The position numbers were made by a program, and so were the translations under genes. Shown here one piece after another: positions 1 to 11,613 of a DNA stretch of 61,988 bases. The stretch's first letter is position 1, and each line of letters starts with the position of its first letter. The DNA lies in contig JADIME010000084.1 of the NCBI GenBank assembly GCA_017694935.1, positions 1-61,988 on the forward strand. Reading direction: 5' to 3'. The notes under the pieces were generated by a model. The model saw only the letters and a list, made by a program, of their open reading frames with translations. It was not told where the DNA came from and made no database searches. This stretch comes from Candidatus Merdivivens pullistercoris (GTDB taxonomy: Bacteria; Bacteroidota; Bacteroidia; Bacteroidales; UBA932).

Positions 1-132
1 GACAGGCTTCCGCGCCAGGTTTTTGTCGTTTTTTGAGGAGAATAGCAGAGCTATTTTACGATAAAAACGGCGAAAACGTGCCGGAAAGATGTCACAAAGA
101 ACTTTTGAAAAAATTTTAAACAGCTTCTAAAA

Positions 133-1482
133 TTACCTGCAATAATAATCTATCATTCTGTTGATGGCCCTTTGGCACACAGGGCAGAAATCAGGCGCGG
201 TATTGGTACGCATACGGCAATCCTCGCGCGAACGATACACACCTTTGGCCATATATCCTCCGCCCTCATGGATGCCTACCTGCCCCTCATCCCATTCTCC
301 AGAATCAATCATGTCTTTCCATTTGCCTTCAAAGGCTTTCAGAGTCGTGATGTTAGGTTCCCACGGCTCGATATCTGTATTGTAATAGTTTTCGTATGCC
401 ACATCGGAAGTAAAATACTCATCGCCAAGGCCGGCAAAACTGTGACCGAACTCATGTGCAAACACCTGATATGACAATCCGTCTCCCGAAGTGCCGAGCG
501 CGTATGAGTTGTATATCCCCCCGCCGCCGTATTTTTCCTCATTGACCACTATGAAAATGACATCGAACGGCACTCCCGCCACATTGTCTGCAATAGACTT
601 ATAGTCCGTAACAGTCAGATAACGGTCTATATAGAAAGTATAGAAATGCGAATTGAGGGCGGTATGCTTCCAAATGCCCAGATCGGGAATGTCCGTTCCC
701 TGTTCCGGAGAAACAACATCCACGGCCGAGACATTAAAATCGTCCATACGGGACTTGTACGGCTCCATAGAGAAAAGGTACTCCATGAACTTCCGGCAAT
801 CTTTGTGGAACTTGTCCATCTGTCCTACCGTATAACCTTCAGCCACGAAAAGCAAATCCACTTTATTTCCCATTTCACCCGAAACCAACAAGGGGGTTAT
901 CGCATAGTCAGGAGCCGCCTCGCGGCTGACAAGAGCATTGCCGGGATCCACCGTGCAGGAAAATATCTCGCGGAAACCGCCCGCCGCACCGGACTCACCC
1001 GCTTCCTTTACCCTTTCGGACAGGATTATGCATACTTCGTTTTTCGGAAAAGGCATCCACACGCTCTGATTGTAAGCCCTTGAAACTTCACGGGCTTCGG
1101 GGGTAGTACGCCATTCCTGGAACAGGGTGGAAAAGCCTTTTGAGTATACCAAGGTATCGCCGCTCCATACCTCGAACATATACTCACCGTAACGGAACGG
1201 ATCTATAAGAGACTCCCGCGAGCCCGCCCATGCGCATTCCTTCCTCAACCCTGAAAGATATGCCTGCTGGCTATCGGCATCGCCTGCAAGGATGAAATCG
1301 ACACGGAGACGGTCGGAAGTAAACCATGTATCGTAGTCGGCGGATTTGGATATCACGAAGTCCTGCTCCGAGTCCGGGCCGGAAGTGAACTGTGTATCGT
1401 AATCGGGACCCTGGGCCCATGCGCGGACGGCTGAAGCAAGAATCAGAGCAGCTGCGGCGAATATGAAGATGGTATGTTTCAT
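133..1482 (-). CDS. IgA peptidase M64-family metallopeptidase, secreted
   Basis: ORF 133..1638(-); HEFGHSFAGLGDEY zinc motif; likely true start at 1482, giving signal peptide MKHTIFIFAAAALILASAVRAWAQ. Confidence 0.85.
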   Translation of the reverse strand: MKHTIFIFAAAALILASAVRAWAQGPDYDTQFTSGPDSEQDFVISKSADYDTWFTSDRLRVDFILAGDADSQQAYLSGLRKECAWAGSRESLIDPFRYGEYMFEVWSGDTLVYSKGFSTLFQEWRTTPEAREVSRAYNQSVWMPFPKNEVCIILSERVKEAGESGAAGGFREIFSCTVDPGNALVSREAAPDYAITPLLVSGEMGNKVDLLFVAEGYTVGQMDKFHKDCRKFMEYLFSMEPYKSRMDDFNVSAVDVVSPEQGTDIPDLGIWKHTALNSHFYTFYIDRYLTVTDYKSIADNVAGVPFDVIFIVVNEEKYGGGGIYNSYALGTSGDGLSYQVFAHEFGHSFAGLGDEYFTSDVAYENYYNTDIEPWEPNITTLKAFEGKWKDMIDSGEWDEGQVGIHEGGGYMAKGVYRSREDCRMRTNTAPDFCPVCQRAINRMIDYYCR

Positions 1483-1521
1483 AGTGCGAAAATAATCATT
1501 TTGCATCAATTCGGAGTTCAC

Positions 1522-1717
1522 GGCCACGCCCCGACTTAACCCAAACGCATTGTTACACATTGATAAACAACAGATTAACTCCTTGACAAAAAATTTCAAG
1601 TGTGGATTCTGACCGGTTCCGAACCCCTTGAAATCCACAGTTATTTTTTCTCCAGCATGTTACTTAACGTTGATTTACAATGTATTACAGCAATAAAAGT
1701 TAAGTCGGGGTGTGGCC
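1522..1717. repeat. 19-bp inverted repeat (1522-1540 / 1699-1717, one mismatch) flanking 158 bp upstream of the M64 gene
   Basis: ggccacgccccgacttaac vs gttaagtcggggtgtggcc. Confidence 0.8.
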
Positions 1718-2151
1718 TGCGCCCAAAGAAGCTGTCAAAATTTTAACTGGGACACAATTTTGTGGCCCACAGATTTGTGTACTTTCGGTTTTTTGCATGT
1801 TTTGCCTGCAAAAGAGATATTTTGGAGAAAACATTCATTTTCAATTTCGCCCGACCCCTTATCCGCTCAGAAACATCTCAGAGGGGTCTGGCAACATCAA
1901 CAATCCGTCCCTCATATTGCCTCTTCGGAAGCAAAAAACACATGATGGGAAACATTTTCCAAAACAGGCGTATGCCGTTCTACATGTTCGGAGACACATT
2001 GTACTCAAACCTATCCCGACAAAGGACTGGGTTCCTTTCATCCAAGCACGTTTCGCATCCAAAGGAACTTATCGACAAAATAGATGGACGTACAATTATC
2101 GCCGACCCAGTCCTCGCTTTTGGCTCGCCTCTGAGAAGCTGTTTCCCGACA

Positions 2152-2652
2152 TTAGAAACTGTACATCTCCCGCATCCTTTCGATTTCCTCCGCTATTTCA
2201 CGGCGGAAGGATTCGGGCGATATGACTTCTATCTGCGAACCGCGTGAGAGGATTTCCAGTTTGAAGTCAAGCGTAGGCTTCAGTCTGTAGCGGAATACGG
2301 AATAATCCGACTGCGTTTCTATTTCTTCCTGTGTAGGATGCAAAGGCAGGGCCCGCATATAGTGAGTGTACATCCAAAAAGACTTTATCTCAATGGTTTC
2401 CTCCTTGATATCGTCCCTGGTTATCACCCCGAAATAGCCGAAAAAATAATCCCGTGGGTCGAAAGAAGCAGGATATTCGAAACGGGAATCAAGGAGTTCC
2501 AATTCCAGTATCCTGTCCAATGAAAATATTCTCAGCGCACCGCGTTCTTTACAGAAACCGAGTACATACCAGATTTGCTTGAAAATCTTCAGACAATACG
2601 GTTGCAGAGCATATTCTCCCGGCCTTGCCGATAGTATCCACAAGCCAGACAT
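2152..2652 (-). pseudogene. WYL-domain transcriptional regulator, N-terminally truncated remnant
   Basis: LQPYCLKIFKQIWYVLGFCKERGALRIFSLDRI resembles the middle of a WYL domain; no HTH N-terminus in any frame upstream. Confidence 0.6.
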
Positions 2653-2685
2653 ATTTAAATAAAAGTTCCTTGTTCATAAACCGAA

Positions 2686-4023
2686 TCATAAAAATTGAAC
2701 CATATAGAACGGCACGTATGATACACCGTCCTGCCTGAACAAATCTTTACCGTAAACAAGATATCTTTCAGATATACGGTTTGAATATTTGCTGTAAAAC
2801 ACATCCAATGACACATGGGATTTATATCCCGAAGACTTGACTTCCAAAGGACACAGCTTGTTATGCCTTGACAAAAGGAAATCTATCTCATAATTGTGCT
2901 TGCCGCTTTCAGTCGGGAATGTATAGTAAAACAGTTCATTTCCGGAAGCACGAAGCATCTGCGCAACCGCATTTTCATAGACATAACCAAGATTGACACT
3001 TAGTTTATCGCTAAGCAACTGGTTATATATCACGTTTTCTGTAAAATCCTTATCCTTGAATGCCTGTGTGACGAACAAACCTGTGTCGGCAAGAAACATC
3101 TTATATCGGTTCAAATCCTTGTTCTGGGCCATGCCGGTATTCGGATCATTGACATGATATGCCATATTGACCGTCATGGATTCCCTCAAAGCAGCCAGAA
3201 TCTCCGAAAGTTTAGAGTTGCGCGAATCCCCGATTACGCTTGATACTTTATAACGCGCCGAATTTTTGTTCAGTTCGGCAGGAATGGCATCAAAAAGCAT
3301 TGACAATCTTCCAGTCGGGTCTATCTTATAAAAATCCTCATTGTACAGATTCAGAATATCCCTTTTTACAGCATCCACCCTACTTAGATTGTTAGTCTCT
3401 ATGTACTCATTTACCGATTGAGGCATCCCCCCTACCAACACATATAGCCTGAAATCCCTCATTAATTTACGGTGAGCTTCCCGGAGAGGAACCATTTCTT
3501 TGAAACACTTTTCCAATAAAGGAAATGTGGAGAAATCACCGAGAGCCCATTTGAATTCTTCAAAATCCATAGGATACATCTTTAACCGTGTTTCTTCGCT
3601 CGGTATTATGATATCCTTGATATTTTTCTTGATGGAAATCAACGAACCCGTTTCAATATAATCATATCTGCCATCTGATACAAAATGCTTTATCGCCTGT
3701 CTTGCAAGTGGTTGCAACTGAACCTCATCAAAAATTATAACCGATTTGCGTTCATATAACTGAACACCGTATATAAGCTGTAGTCTTAAGAAGATATAAT
3801 CCAAATCTGAAATATCGTTAAACAGATTGAAAGTTTCTGTTGAAGCGGATGAAAAATCAATAAGAATATATGATTGATACTCCTTTTCAGCAAACTGTCT
3901 TACGATAGTCGATTTTCCGACCCGTCTAGCACCTTCTATCAGGACAGCCGTTTTACCATCACGCTCTCTTTTCCATGCCAACAGTCTTTCATATATCTTT
4001 CGCTTGAATCTTTGTTCCGGCAT
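2686..4023 (-). CDS. AAA ATPase, DUF4143 family
   Basis: Walker A GARRVGKST, Walker B IIFDEVQ, C-terminal nuclease-like EIDFLLSR...PLEVKSS. Confidence 0.85.
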   Translation of the reverse strand: MPEQRFKRKIYERLLAWKRERDGKTAVLIEGARRVGKSTIVRQFAEKEYQSYILIDFSSASTETFNLFNDISDLDYIFLRLQLIYGVQLYERKSVIIFDEVQLQPLARQAIKHFVSDGRYDYIETGSLISIKKNIKDIIIPSEETRLKMYPMDFEEFKWALGDFSTFPLLEKCFKEMVPLREAHRKLMRDFRLYVLVGGMPQSVNEYIETNNLSRVDAVKRDILNLYNEDFYKIDPTGRLSMLFDAIPAELNKNSARYKVSSVIGDSRNSKLSEILAALRESMTVNMAYHVNDPNTGMAQNKDLNRYKMFLADTGLFVTQAFKDKDFTENVIYNQLLSDKLSVNLGYVYENAVAQMLRASGNELFYYTFPTESGKHNYEIDFLLSRHNKLCPLEVKSSGYKSHVSLDVFYSKYSNRISERYLVYGKDLFRQDGVSYVPFYMVQFL

Positions 4024-4072
4024 CTCAATACATTTTTAATTGATTACAAGCGTAAAAATATATCATTTTGTA

Positions 4073-4151
4073 AAAACCTCAAAATGTTTTGGAACAAAAA
4101 GACACAAAACCTCAAAATGTTTTGGAATAAAAAAGCACAAAACCTCAAAAT
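4073..4151. repeat. 33-bp tandem repeat, about 2.4 copies, upstream of the DUF4143 ATPase
   Basis: aaaacctcaaaatgttttggaacaaaaagacac at 4073-4105, aaaacctcaaaatgttttggaataaaaaagcac at 4106-4138, partial at 4139-4151. Confidence 0.9.
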
Positions 4152-4180
4152 CTTGTACACTTCCTGAGACTGCAGCAGTC

Positions 4181-4214
4181 AATAAAAAACAAAAGGACGG
4201 CCCGAAGACCGTCC
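4181..4214 (-). terminator. Rho-independent-like terminator downstream of sdhB
   Basis: stem ggacgg/ccgtcc at 4195-4214 followed on the minus strand by a T-rich tract. Confidence 0.75.
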
Positions 4215-4239
4215 CCGTTTTGAATAGCGTATGAGGAAC

Positions 4240-5019
4240 TTAATCCCTGAATTTAGCTTTAAGATATTCCCTGTTGAGACGTGCGATGTGCGAAACGGTG
4301 ATGTGCTTAGGACATTCCATTTCACAGGCACGGGTATTGGTGCAGGCGCCGAAACCGAGCTCGTCCATTTTTGCAACCATTGCCTTTGCACGGCGTGCAG
4401 CCTCAGGCTTGCCTTGTGGAAGCAATGCGAGAGAACTTACCCTTGCAGCAACGAACAGCATGGCCGAACCGTTCTTGCAAGTCGCGACACATGCTCCGCA
4501 ACCGATGCAGGCAGCAGCATCCATGCTCTCGTCCGCATTTTTCTTAGGAATAGGAATCGCGTTTGCATCAGGGGCGCCGCCGGTATTCACTGAAATGAAA
4601 CCGCCCGCCTGAAGTATCTGGTCGAATGCCTGCCTGTTTACCACTAGATCCTTGATTACAGGAAAAGCGGCACTTCTCCATGGCTCGATGGTGATGGTAT
4701 CGCCGTCATGGAACTTCCTCATGTGAAGCTGGCAAGTGGTTACCTCATCGTCAGGTCCGTGGGCACGGCCGTTTATATAAAGAGAACACATACCGCAGAT
4801 ACCTTCCCGGCAGTCGTGGTCAAACGCTACCGGACCGCTGCTCTTGCAGCCTTTTTCCACTGCAACGGGATCCATCCCCTCTTCGATAAGCTGCTCGTTG
4901 AGTATGTCGAGCATCTCAAGGAAAGAACTGTCAGGGGATATGTTCTTTACTTTGTAAGTCTCGAAATGACCTTTCGCCTTGGCGTTCTTCTGACGCCATA
5001 CTTTAAGTGTTAAATCCAT
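4240..5019 (-). CDS. sdhB: succinate dehydrogenase/fumarate reductase iron-sulfur subunit
   Basis: [50 protein letters not shown]. Confidence 0.93.
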   Translation of the reverse strand: MDLTLKVWRQKNAKAKGHFETYKVKNISPDSSFLEMLDILNEQLIEEGMDPVAVEKGCKSSGPVAFDHDCREGICGMCSLYINGRAHGPDDEVTTCQLHMRKFHDGDTITIEPWRSAAFPVIKDLVVNRQAFDQILQAGGFISVNTGGAPDANAIPIPKKNADESMDAAACIGCGACVATCKNGSAMLFVAARVSSLALLPQGKPEAARRAKAMVAKMDELGFGACTNTRACEMECPKHITVSHIARLNREYLKAKFRD

Positions 5020-5024
5020 TAGCG

Positions 5025-6971
5025 TTAGTCTTTATAGTTTCTGGTAGCAATTTTAATGTTTTCAAATACGAGAGGCTCCTTGTGAAGCTCAGGCTCCGCA
5101 TTGTCGCCTTTGTATTCCCATGCGCTGACATACATGTAATGTTCGTCATCACGCTTAGTTTCACCGTCTTCCGTCTGCATTTCCACACGGAAGTGTCCAC
5201 CGCAGGATTCCCTCCTGTTTAGGGCATCCAAAGCCATGAGCTCGCCTATTTCAAGGAAGTCGGCAACCCTCAAAGCCTTTTCGATTTCAGGATTGAACTC
5301 GCCGTTCTCGCCCGGAACATAGACATTTTTCCAGAACTCATCCCTCAAAGCCCTGATTTCGGCAATGGCTTTCTTCAGGCCTTCTTCGTCGCGTGCCATG
5401 CCGACATATTCCCACATGATGTGGCCGAGGCGTTTGTGTATCGAATCAACCGATTCCTTGCCCTTGATAGAGAAGAGTTTGTTAATCTTCGCCTTAACGG
5501 CTTTCTCGGCTTCATCGAATGCAGGATGCCTGGTATCGGTCTTCGGAACCTGTATCTTCGAAGCAAGGTAGTCTCCGATTGTGTAAGGAAGGATGAAATA
5601 ACCGTCGGCAAGACCCTGCATGAGGGCTGATGCCCCGAGGCGGTTTCCGCCGTGGTCGCTGAAGTTGGCCTCGCCTATCGCGTAAAGTCCCGGGATGGTA
5701 GTCTGAAGATTGTAATCCACCCAAAGACCGCCCATCGTATAGTGGATGGCCGGATAAATCATCATAGGCTCCTCATACGGATTGACATCGGTGATCTTTT
5801 CATACATCTGGAAGAGGTTGCCGTAACGGGCCTCGATAACATCCCTTCCGAGCCTTTCAATGGCCGATTTGAAATCGAGGAAGACTGCAAGACCGTGTTC
5901 GTTCACACCGTAACCTGCATCGCAACGCTCTTTTGCGGCACGGGATGCGACATCACGCGGTACAAGGTTTCCGAATGCCGGATACCTGCGCTCCAGATAA
6001 TAGTCCCTGTCTTCTTCCGGTATCTGCGATGCCTTGATCTCTCCTTTACGGAGCTTCATGACATCTTCTTTCTTCTTTGGAACCCATATACGTCCGTCAT
6101 TACGCAACGACTCCGACATAAGGGTCAGTTTCGACTGCTGGTCTCCATGTACCGGAATACATGTCGGGTGGATCTGGGCGAAACAAGGGTTCGCGAAGAA
6201 TGCGCCTTTCTTGTAGCACTGCCATGCGGCCGAGCCGTTGCTGTTCATGGCGTTTGTCGAAAGGAAATAAGTATTTCCATAACCTCCTGACGCCAATACT
6301 ACGGCATGTGCGCCGAAACGTTCGATTTCACCCGTTACAAGATTCCTTGCAATGATACCGCGCGCCTCGCCGTCTATCATGACGAGATCGAGCATCTCAT
6401 GACGCGGATATGTCTTCACATTGCCTTTTGAAATGGCACGGTTCAACGATGCGTACGCACCGAGAAGCAATTGCTGTCCCGTTTGTCCCCTTGCATAGAA
6501 TGTACGGCTTACCTGCGCACCTCCGAATGAACGGTTGTCGAGCAATCCGCCATAGTCCCTTGCAAAAGGAACTCCCTGTGCGACACACTGGTCGATAATG
6601 AGATTACTTACCTCCGCAAGCCTGTATACATTGGCTTCCCTGCTACGATAGTCACCGCCTTTGATGGTATCGTAAAACAGCCTGTAAACGGAGTCATTGT
6701 CGTTCTGATAGTTCTTTGCGGCATTGATACCTCCCTGCGCGGCAATGGAGTGCGCCCTGCGAGGAGAATCGCTGATGCAGAAAACTTTGACATTATACCC
6801 GAGTTCTCCCAAAGTTGCAGCTGCTGAAGCGCCGCCGAGACCTGTACCGATAACGATAATTTCCAACTTTCTCTTGTTACCCGGGCTTACGACACGAATC
6901 TGGGATTTATGCTTTGTCCACTTTTCGGACAAAGGCCCCTCAGGAATTTTTGATATGAGTTTTTCGGCCAT
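5025..6971 (-). CDS. sdhA: succinate dehydrogenase/fumarate reductase flavoprotein subunit
   Basis: [28 protein letters not shown] motif, [18 protein letters not shown], immediately upstream of sdhB. Confidence 0.93.
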   Translation of the reverse strand: MAEKLISKIPEGPLSEKWTKHKSQIRVVSPGNKRKLEIIVIGTGLGGASAAATLGELGYNVKVFCISDSPRRAHSIAAQGGINAAKNYQNDNDSVYRLFYDTIKGGDYRSREANVYRLAEVSNLIIDQCVAQGVPFARDYGGLLDNRSFGGAQVSRTFYARGQTGQQLLLGAYASLNRAISKGNVKTYPRHEMLDLVMIDGEARGIIARNLVTGEIERFGAHAVVLASGGYGNTYFLSTNAMNSNGSAAWQCYKKGAFFANPCFAQIHPTCIPVHGDQQSKLTLMSESLRNDGRIWVPKKKEDVMKLRKGEIKASQIPEEDRDYYLERRYPAFGNLVPRDVASRAAKERCDAGYGVNEHGLAVFLDFKSAIERLGRDVIEARYGNLFQMYEKITDVNPYEEPMMIYPAIHYTMGGLWVDYNLQTTIPGLYAIGEANFSDHGGNRLGASALMQGLADGYFILPYTIGDYLASKIQVPKTDTRHPAFDEAEKAVKAKINKLFSIKGKESVDSIHKRLGHIMWEYVGMARDEEGLKKAIAEIRALRDEFWKNVYVPGENGEFNPEIEKALRVADFLEIGELMALDALNRRESCGGHFRVEMQTEDGETKRDDEHYMYVSAWEYKGDNAEPELHKEPLVFENIKIATRNYKD

Positions 6972-7043
6972 CTTGTTATTATATTGAAATTTGGCTCAAA
7001 GGTACAAATAATTTTTACAATACATTAAAACCGCTTCCAATTT

Positions 7044-10000
7044 TCACTCATTGCGTATCCCGTCCAATATCTTATAAGCATCCTCCACGCCCTTGACATC
7101 CCTGACTGATATGTAAAGCCTGCCGCCGTTGTCTTTCAGTTTGAAAAGAGCGGGATGGTCCTGAATGTACTTGATTACTTTTTCGAAAATCGGGGATTTG
7201 TAATAAGGGGACATAGGATTCGATATGAAATGGGCTATCATGACACCGTTCTTTATAATCAGCTTTTCAAAACCGAGGTTCTGCGCCGCAATCCGTATCT
7301 TCACGATAGTCATAAGCTGTGAAAATTGTTCCGGAACAGGACCGAATCTGTCCGCAATCTCTTTTCTGAAACGCTCGACTTCCTTATCGGAAGTCATGGA
7401 ATCCAACTCTTTGTACAAACGTATCTTTTCTGCCTGGATATTAATATAGGTATCCGGAATAAGAAGCTCGGAATCGGTTTCGATGACACAGTCCGAAACG
7501 AAGTTGTCCTTATCCTTGCGCACTATGTTGCCCGTTTCATAACCGAGTTCTTCCATGGCCTCGGTCAGGATCTTCTGATAAGTCTCGAAACCCATGTCGG
7601 AAATGAAACCGCTCTGCTGCGCCCCGAGAAGGTTTCCTGCACCGCGTATGTCCAGATCCTGCATGGCTATATTGAAACCGCTGCCGAGTTCCGAAAAGGC
7701 CTCTATGGCTTTAAGCCTCCTGCGGGCCTCGTCAGACACGGAAACAAGAGGAGGGACTATCAGGTAACAGTATGCCTGCCTGTTGGAACGTCCCACCCTG
7801 CCCCTCAACTGGTGCAGGTCGCTCAGGCCGAAATTCTGAGCCTGATTGATGATCATGGTATTGGCATTCGGAATGTCGATGCCGTTCGAAATAATCGTGG
7901 TACACAACAGGATGTCATACCCGCCTTTCATAAAATCCAACACCTTGTCTTCCAAAGTCTTGGCCTCCATTTGCCCGTGCGCGATGCATATATCGGCATC
8001 AGGAACGAGGCCTTTCAGGATGGAAGCTATGCCGGGAAGCTCCTCTATCTTGTTATGGACGAAAAACAACTGCCCTCCCCTGTCCAATTCATGGTTGATG
8101 ATGTCTTTGACCATCTCCCCGTCGAAATTGATTATCTCGGTCCTCACAGGTATCCTGTTTGGAGGAGGCGTATTGATGATCGAGAGGTCGCGGGCGCCGA
8201 GTAGCGAAAACTGCAAAGTACGCGGAATAGGAGTGGCCGTAAGCGTAAGAGTATCCACGTTTACCTTCAATTGTTTGAGTTTTTCCTTGGCCGCAACGCC
8301 GAATTTCTGTTCCTCGTCCACGATAAGCAAACCCAAATCCTTGAACTTCACTTCCTTTCCAAGCAGCTTATGAGTACCTATGATGATATCTGTCTTGCCG
8401 TCTGCCAATCTTTCCAAAACGGATTTAACTTCCTTGGCAGTCCTCATGCGGCTCAGATAATCTACCGTACACGGGAAATCCTTCAGTCTCGACATGAAAG
8501 TGTTGTAATGCTGGAAGGCAAGTATGGTCGTAGGTACCAGGACCGCAACCTGCTTGCTGTCCGCAACGGCCTTGAAAGCCGCCCTTATGGCCACCTCCGT
8601 CTTTCCGAACCCTACGTCCCCGCACACTAACCTGTCCATCGGATAGTCTTCTTCCATGTCGGCCTTTACCGCCTTCGTGGCTTTTTCCTGGTCTGGAGTG
8701 TCCTCGTATATGAATGAAGATTCGAGTTCCTGCTGCATGAACGTGTCCGCCGAAAATGCAAAACCTTTCGCCTGCCTTCGTTTTGCATACAGTTCTATAA
8801 GATCCTTGGCTATGTCCTTGAGCTTGCTTTTCGCTGAGGTCTTCAGGTTTTGCCATGTCTTGCTGCCTATCTTGTTTATACGCGGTTTTTCTTCCGTTTC
8901 CGAAGATTTGTAACGCGAAATCTTGTGAAGGGAATGCACTGAAACGAATACCACGTCGTTGTCCTTGTAAACAAGTTTTACCATTTCCTGCATCTTCCCG
9001 TTCATGTTTACCTTTACAAGCCCTCCGAAAATGCCGATGCCGTGGTCGATATGTACGACGTAATCGCCTATTTTGAATGAGGTCAGATCATTGATTGTCA
9101 ATGATTCGCTCATCTCCACCGTCCGTCTTTGGACTGTTCTGTGGAAACGGTCGAATATTTCATGGTCCGTATAACAGCAGACTTTGGAATCATGGTCTAT
9201 GAAACCCTTGTGTATCGTAAATCCGGCGGAAAAATCCACATTCCCCACGCCGAATGTATGGAATATGCTTTTAAGCCTTTCGATCTGGGACTGCTTGTCG
9301 CTGAGTATGCATATCCTGTATCCGTGGTCGGCACGGGTTTTCAGATCCTCGGTAAGAAGTTCGAAATTCTTGTTGAAAGAAGGCTGCGGGGAAGTATTGA
9401 ATTGTATCTTGCAGGCATCGCCTCCTTGGGGAAGCATGGACGTCGCACCGAGGCACACCCTCCTGTAATTGGAAAAAAACTTGAAATAGTCTTTATCCCT
9501 GAACATTTCCACGGTATCTATCCAAAGGACGGTGTCTTTCGGAATGAACGAGAAAAAACCGCATCTTTTCACGTATGTTTCATTGCCGGCGGAAATATCC
9601 GGAAAAATCTCGACCCTGTCCACGCTTTCGGAAGACAACTGCGTATTCGTGTCGAACAGCCTTATGGATTCTATCTCGTCGCCGAACAAGCTTATCCTGT
9701 AAGGGACATTGTTTGAAAACGAGAACACGTCTATGATACCCCCGCGCAAGGCGAATTCTCCCGGAACCGACACATAATCCGTCTTTACGAAACCGTGTTC
9801 CAGAAGTTTTTCTTTCAATCCGGTCATGGATATCTCTTCGCCCGTTTTCAAAACCAGGATGGAATTCCTTACCTCTCCTTTGTCCACGAACTCCTCTTCG
9901 ATTGCCTCGGGATAGGTCACTATTATGACGCCTTTGTCATCGGCGGAAGACCTTTTTCCATAATCCACAATGGCGCTTATGGCGGCTGTCCTCTGCACAT

Positions 10001-10271
10001 TGCACGTGGCTTTCCGCGCACTCTTCTCCAGTCTCGCGCCCGAGACAGGCAAGAGATAGATAGATTCGGATTTCCTTATATTGTAAATGTCGGATGCGAA
10101 ATATTCGGCATTTTCCTTGTCAGGCATCAATATCACGTGGATGCCGCTGTCCGCGACGGCATCGACTAAAAAACTTTTTGATGAAAGATAAAGCCCGTTC
10201 ACATATATTTCCGGAGCTGATTGTGCGAAAGCACGCGATACCTCGGCAGTCTTCTCTGAACTTATAAACAT
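7044..10271 (-). CDS. mfd: transcription-repair coupling factor
   Basis: 1075 aa; CarD-like domain, GDVGFGKTEVAIRAAFKA, LTLTATPIPRTLQFSL, QLRGRVGRS. Confidence 0.96.
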   Translation of the reverse strand: MFISSEKTAEVSRAFAQSAPEIYVNGLYLSSKSFLVDAVADSGIHVILMPDKENAEYFASDIYNIRKSESIYLLPVSGARLEKSARKATCNVQRTAAISAIVDYGKRSSADDKGVIIVTYPEAIEEEFVDKGEVRNSILVLKTGEEISMTGLKEKLLEHGFVKTDYVSVPGEFALRGGIIDVFSFSNNVPYRISLFGDEIESIRLFDTNTQLSSESVDRVEIFPDISAGNETYVKRCGFFSFIPKDTVLWIDTVEMFRDKDYFKFFSNYRRVCLGATSMLPQGGDACKIQFNTSPQPSFNKNFELLTEDLKTRADHGYRICILSDKQSQIERLKSIFHTFGVGNVDFSAGFTIHKGFIDHDSKVCCYTDHEIFDRFHRTVQRRTVEMSESLTINDLTSFKIGDYVVHIDHGIGIFGGLVKVNMNGKMQEMVKLVYKDNDVVFVSVHSLHKISRYKSSETEEKPRINKIGSKTWQNLKTSAKSKLKDIAKDLIELYAKRRQAKGFAFSADTFMQQELESSFIYEDTPDQEKATKAVKADMEEDYPMDRLVCGDVGFGKTEVAIRAAFKAVADSKQVAVLVPTTILAFQHYNTFMSRLKDFPCTVDYLSRMRTAKEVKSVLERLADGKTDIIIGTHKLLGKEVKFKDLGLLIVDEEQKFGVAAKEKLKQLKVNVDTLTLTATPIPRTLQFSLLGARDLSIINTPPPNRIPVRTEIINFDGEMVKDIINHELDRGGQLFFVHNKIEELPGIASILKGLVPDADICIAHGQMEAKTLEDKVLDFMKGGYDILLCTTIISNGIDIPNANTMIINQAQNFGLSDLHQLRGRVGRSNRQAYCYLIVPPLVSVSDEARRRLKAIEAFSELGSGFNIAMQDLDIRGAGNLLGAQQSGFISDMGFETYQKILTEAMEELGYETGNIVRKDKDNFVSDCVIETDSELLIPDTYINIQAEKIRLYKELDSMTSDKEVERFRKEIADRFGPVPEQFSQLMTIVKIRIAAQNLGFEKLIIKNGVMIAHFISNPMSPYYKSPIFEKVIKYIQDHPALFKLKDNGGRLYISVRDVKGVEDAYKILDGIRNE

Positions 10272-10569
10272 CCGTTCCGATTTTTATGTTGAAAATATGT
10301 TGATAATGCAAAAATAACCTGTTAATAAATTTTAACAAAAATTTTTCGCCGTCAGCGATAAAAATACATACGGGGAGATTTTTTACGGCACAAGAGACAA
10401 AGGGAAAAATTGTATTAAAGATACCAACACGGAAATCAACTGTGGCTTTTTAATTATTAAAATTGCAAATCACTTAAAATCAATGCATAAAAAAGTTATC
10501 AACATATTAACACCGCATAAAACATATACATCGGGATATTCTTATTTTATAAAAGGATAGTATATTTGT

Positions 10570-11613
10570 ATGATGAATTTTGATAAAATGGATAACGGGA
10601 ACTTTGATCCGAGGAAAGCCTCCATCGGAAAAGACAAGGATTTCGAAGGGCTGATAAGGCCTCAGGGATTCGGGGAATTTTCAGGACAGGACAAGATAAT
10701 AGAAAATCTTAAAATCTTCGTGAAAGCGGCCAAGATGCGCGGCGAGGCTTTGGATCACCTATTGCTTCACGGGCCTCCGGGCTTGGGAAAAACCACTTTG
10801 GCCAAGATTGTAGCCAATGAGCTGGGGGTAAATATGAAAGTGACCTCAGGCCCTGTACTGGACAAACCGGGAGATCTGGCTGGACTCCTCACCTCTCTGG
10901 ACGAGGGGGACGTGCTCTTCATAGATGAGATACACCGTCTTTCCCCTGTCGTTGAGGAGTACCTGTATTCGGCCATGGAGGATTTCGTCATCGACATAAT
11001 GATAGACAAGGGGCCTGGAGCAAGGTCGGTCAGGATAGCCTTGAATCCGTTTACTTTAGTCGGGGCGACGACCCGTAGCGGGCTTCTTACTTCCCCGTTG
11101 AGGGCGAGATTCGGTATAAAGTTCGCCTTGGAGTATTATGATACCTCTACGTTGATGAAGATCATAGAGCGCAGTGCATCCATACTCGGAATAGAGATTT
11201 CGGAAGACGCTTCATTCGAGATAGCCCGCAGGAGCCGCGGTACGCCGAGGATAGCCAATTCGCTGTTGAGGCGCGTAAGGGATTTTGCCCAGGTGAAGGG
11301 AAACGGGTGCATAGATCTGGCCATAGCCAAATATGCCTTGGACGCGCTTAACATAGACAGGAGAGGACTGGATTCGATAGACAATAAGATCCTCCGTACC
11401 ATCATTACGAAGTTCAAGGGCGGTCCGGTAGGCATCAATACCGTCGCTACGGCGGTAGGGGAGGATCCGGGTACCGTCGAGGAAGTTTACGAGCCATTTT
11501 TAATAAAGGAAGGGCTTATCATGAGAACGCCGCGGGGTCGCGAAGTCACGGATCTCGCATACGAGCATTTGGGTATTTCGAAGTTCGATCCTGAAGGAGG
11601 GAATCTGTTTTAA
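10570..11613 (+). CDS. ruvB: Holliday junction DNA helicase RuvB
   Basis: [39 protein letters not shown]. Confidence 0.97.
   Translation: MMNFDKMDNGNFDPRKASIGKDKDFEGLIRPQGFGEFSGQDKIIENLKIFVKAAKMRGEALDHLLLHGPPGLGKTTLAKIVANELGVNMKVTSGPVLDKPGDLAGLLTSLDEGDVLFIDEIHRLSPVVEEYLYSAMEDFVIDIMIDKGPGARSVRIALNPFTLVGATTRSGLLTSPLRARFGIKFALEYYDTSTLMKIIERSASILGIEISEDASFEIARRSRGTPRIANSLLRRVRDFAQVKGNGCIDLAIAKYALDALNIDRRGLDSIDNKILRTIITKFKGGPVGINTVATAVGEDPGTVEEVYEPFLIKEGLIMRTPRGREVTDLAYEHLGISKFDPEGGNLF

Noticed and set aside
1718-2150. Small overlapping ORFs between the M64 gene and the WYL remnant (1710-2247 +, 1859-2062 -)
   Set aside because: No family resemblance, several overlapping frames, likely non-coding or decayed.
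7326-8204. 292-aa plus-strand ORF
   Set aside because: Antisense to mfd.
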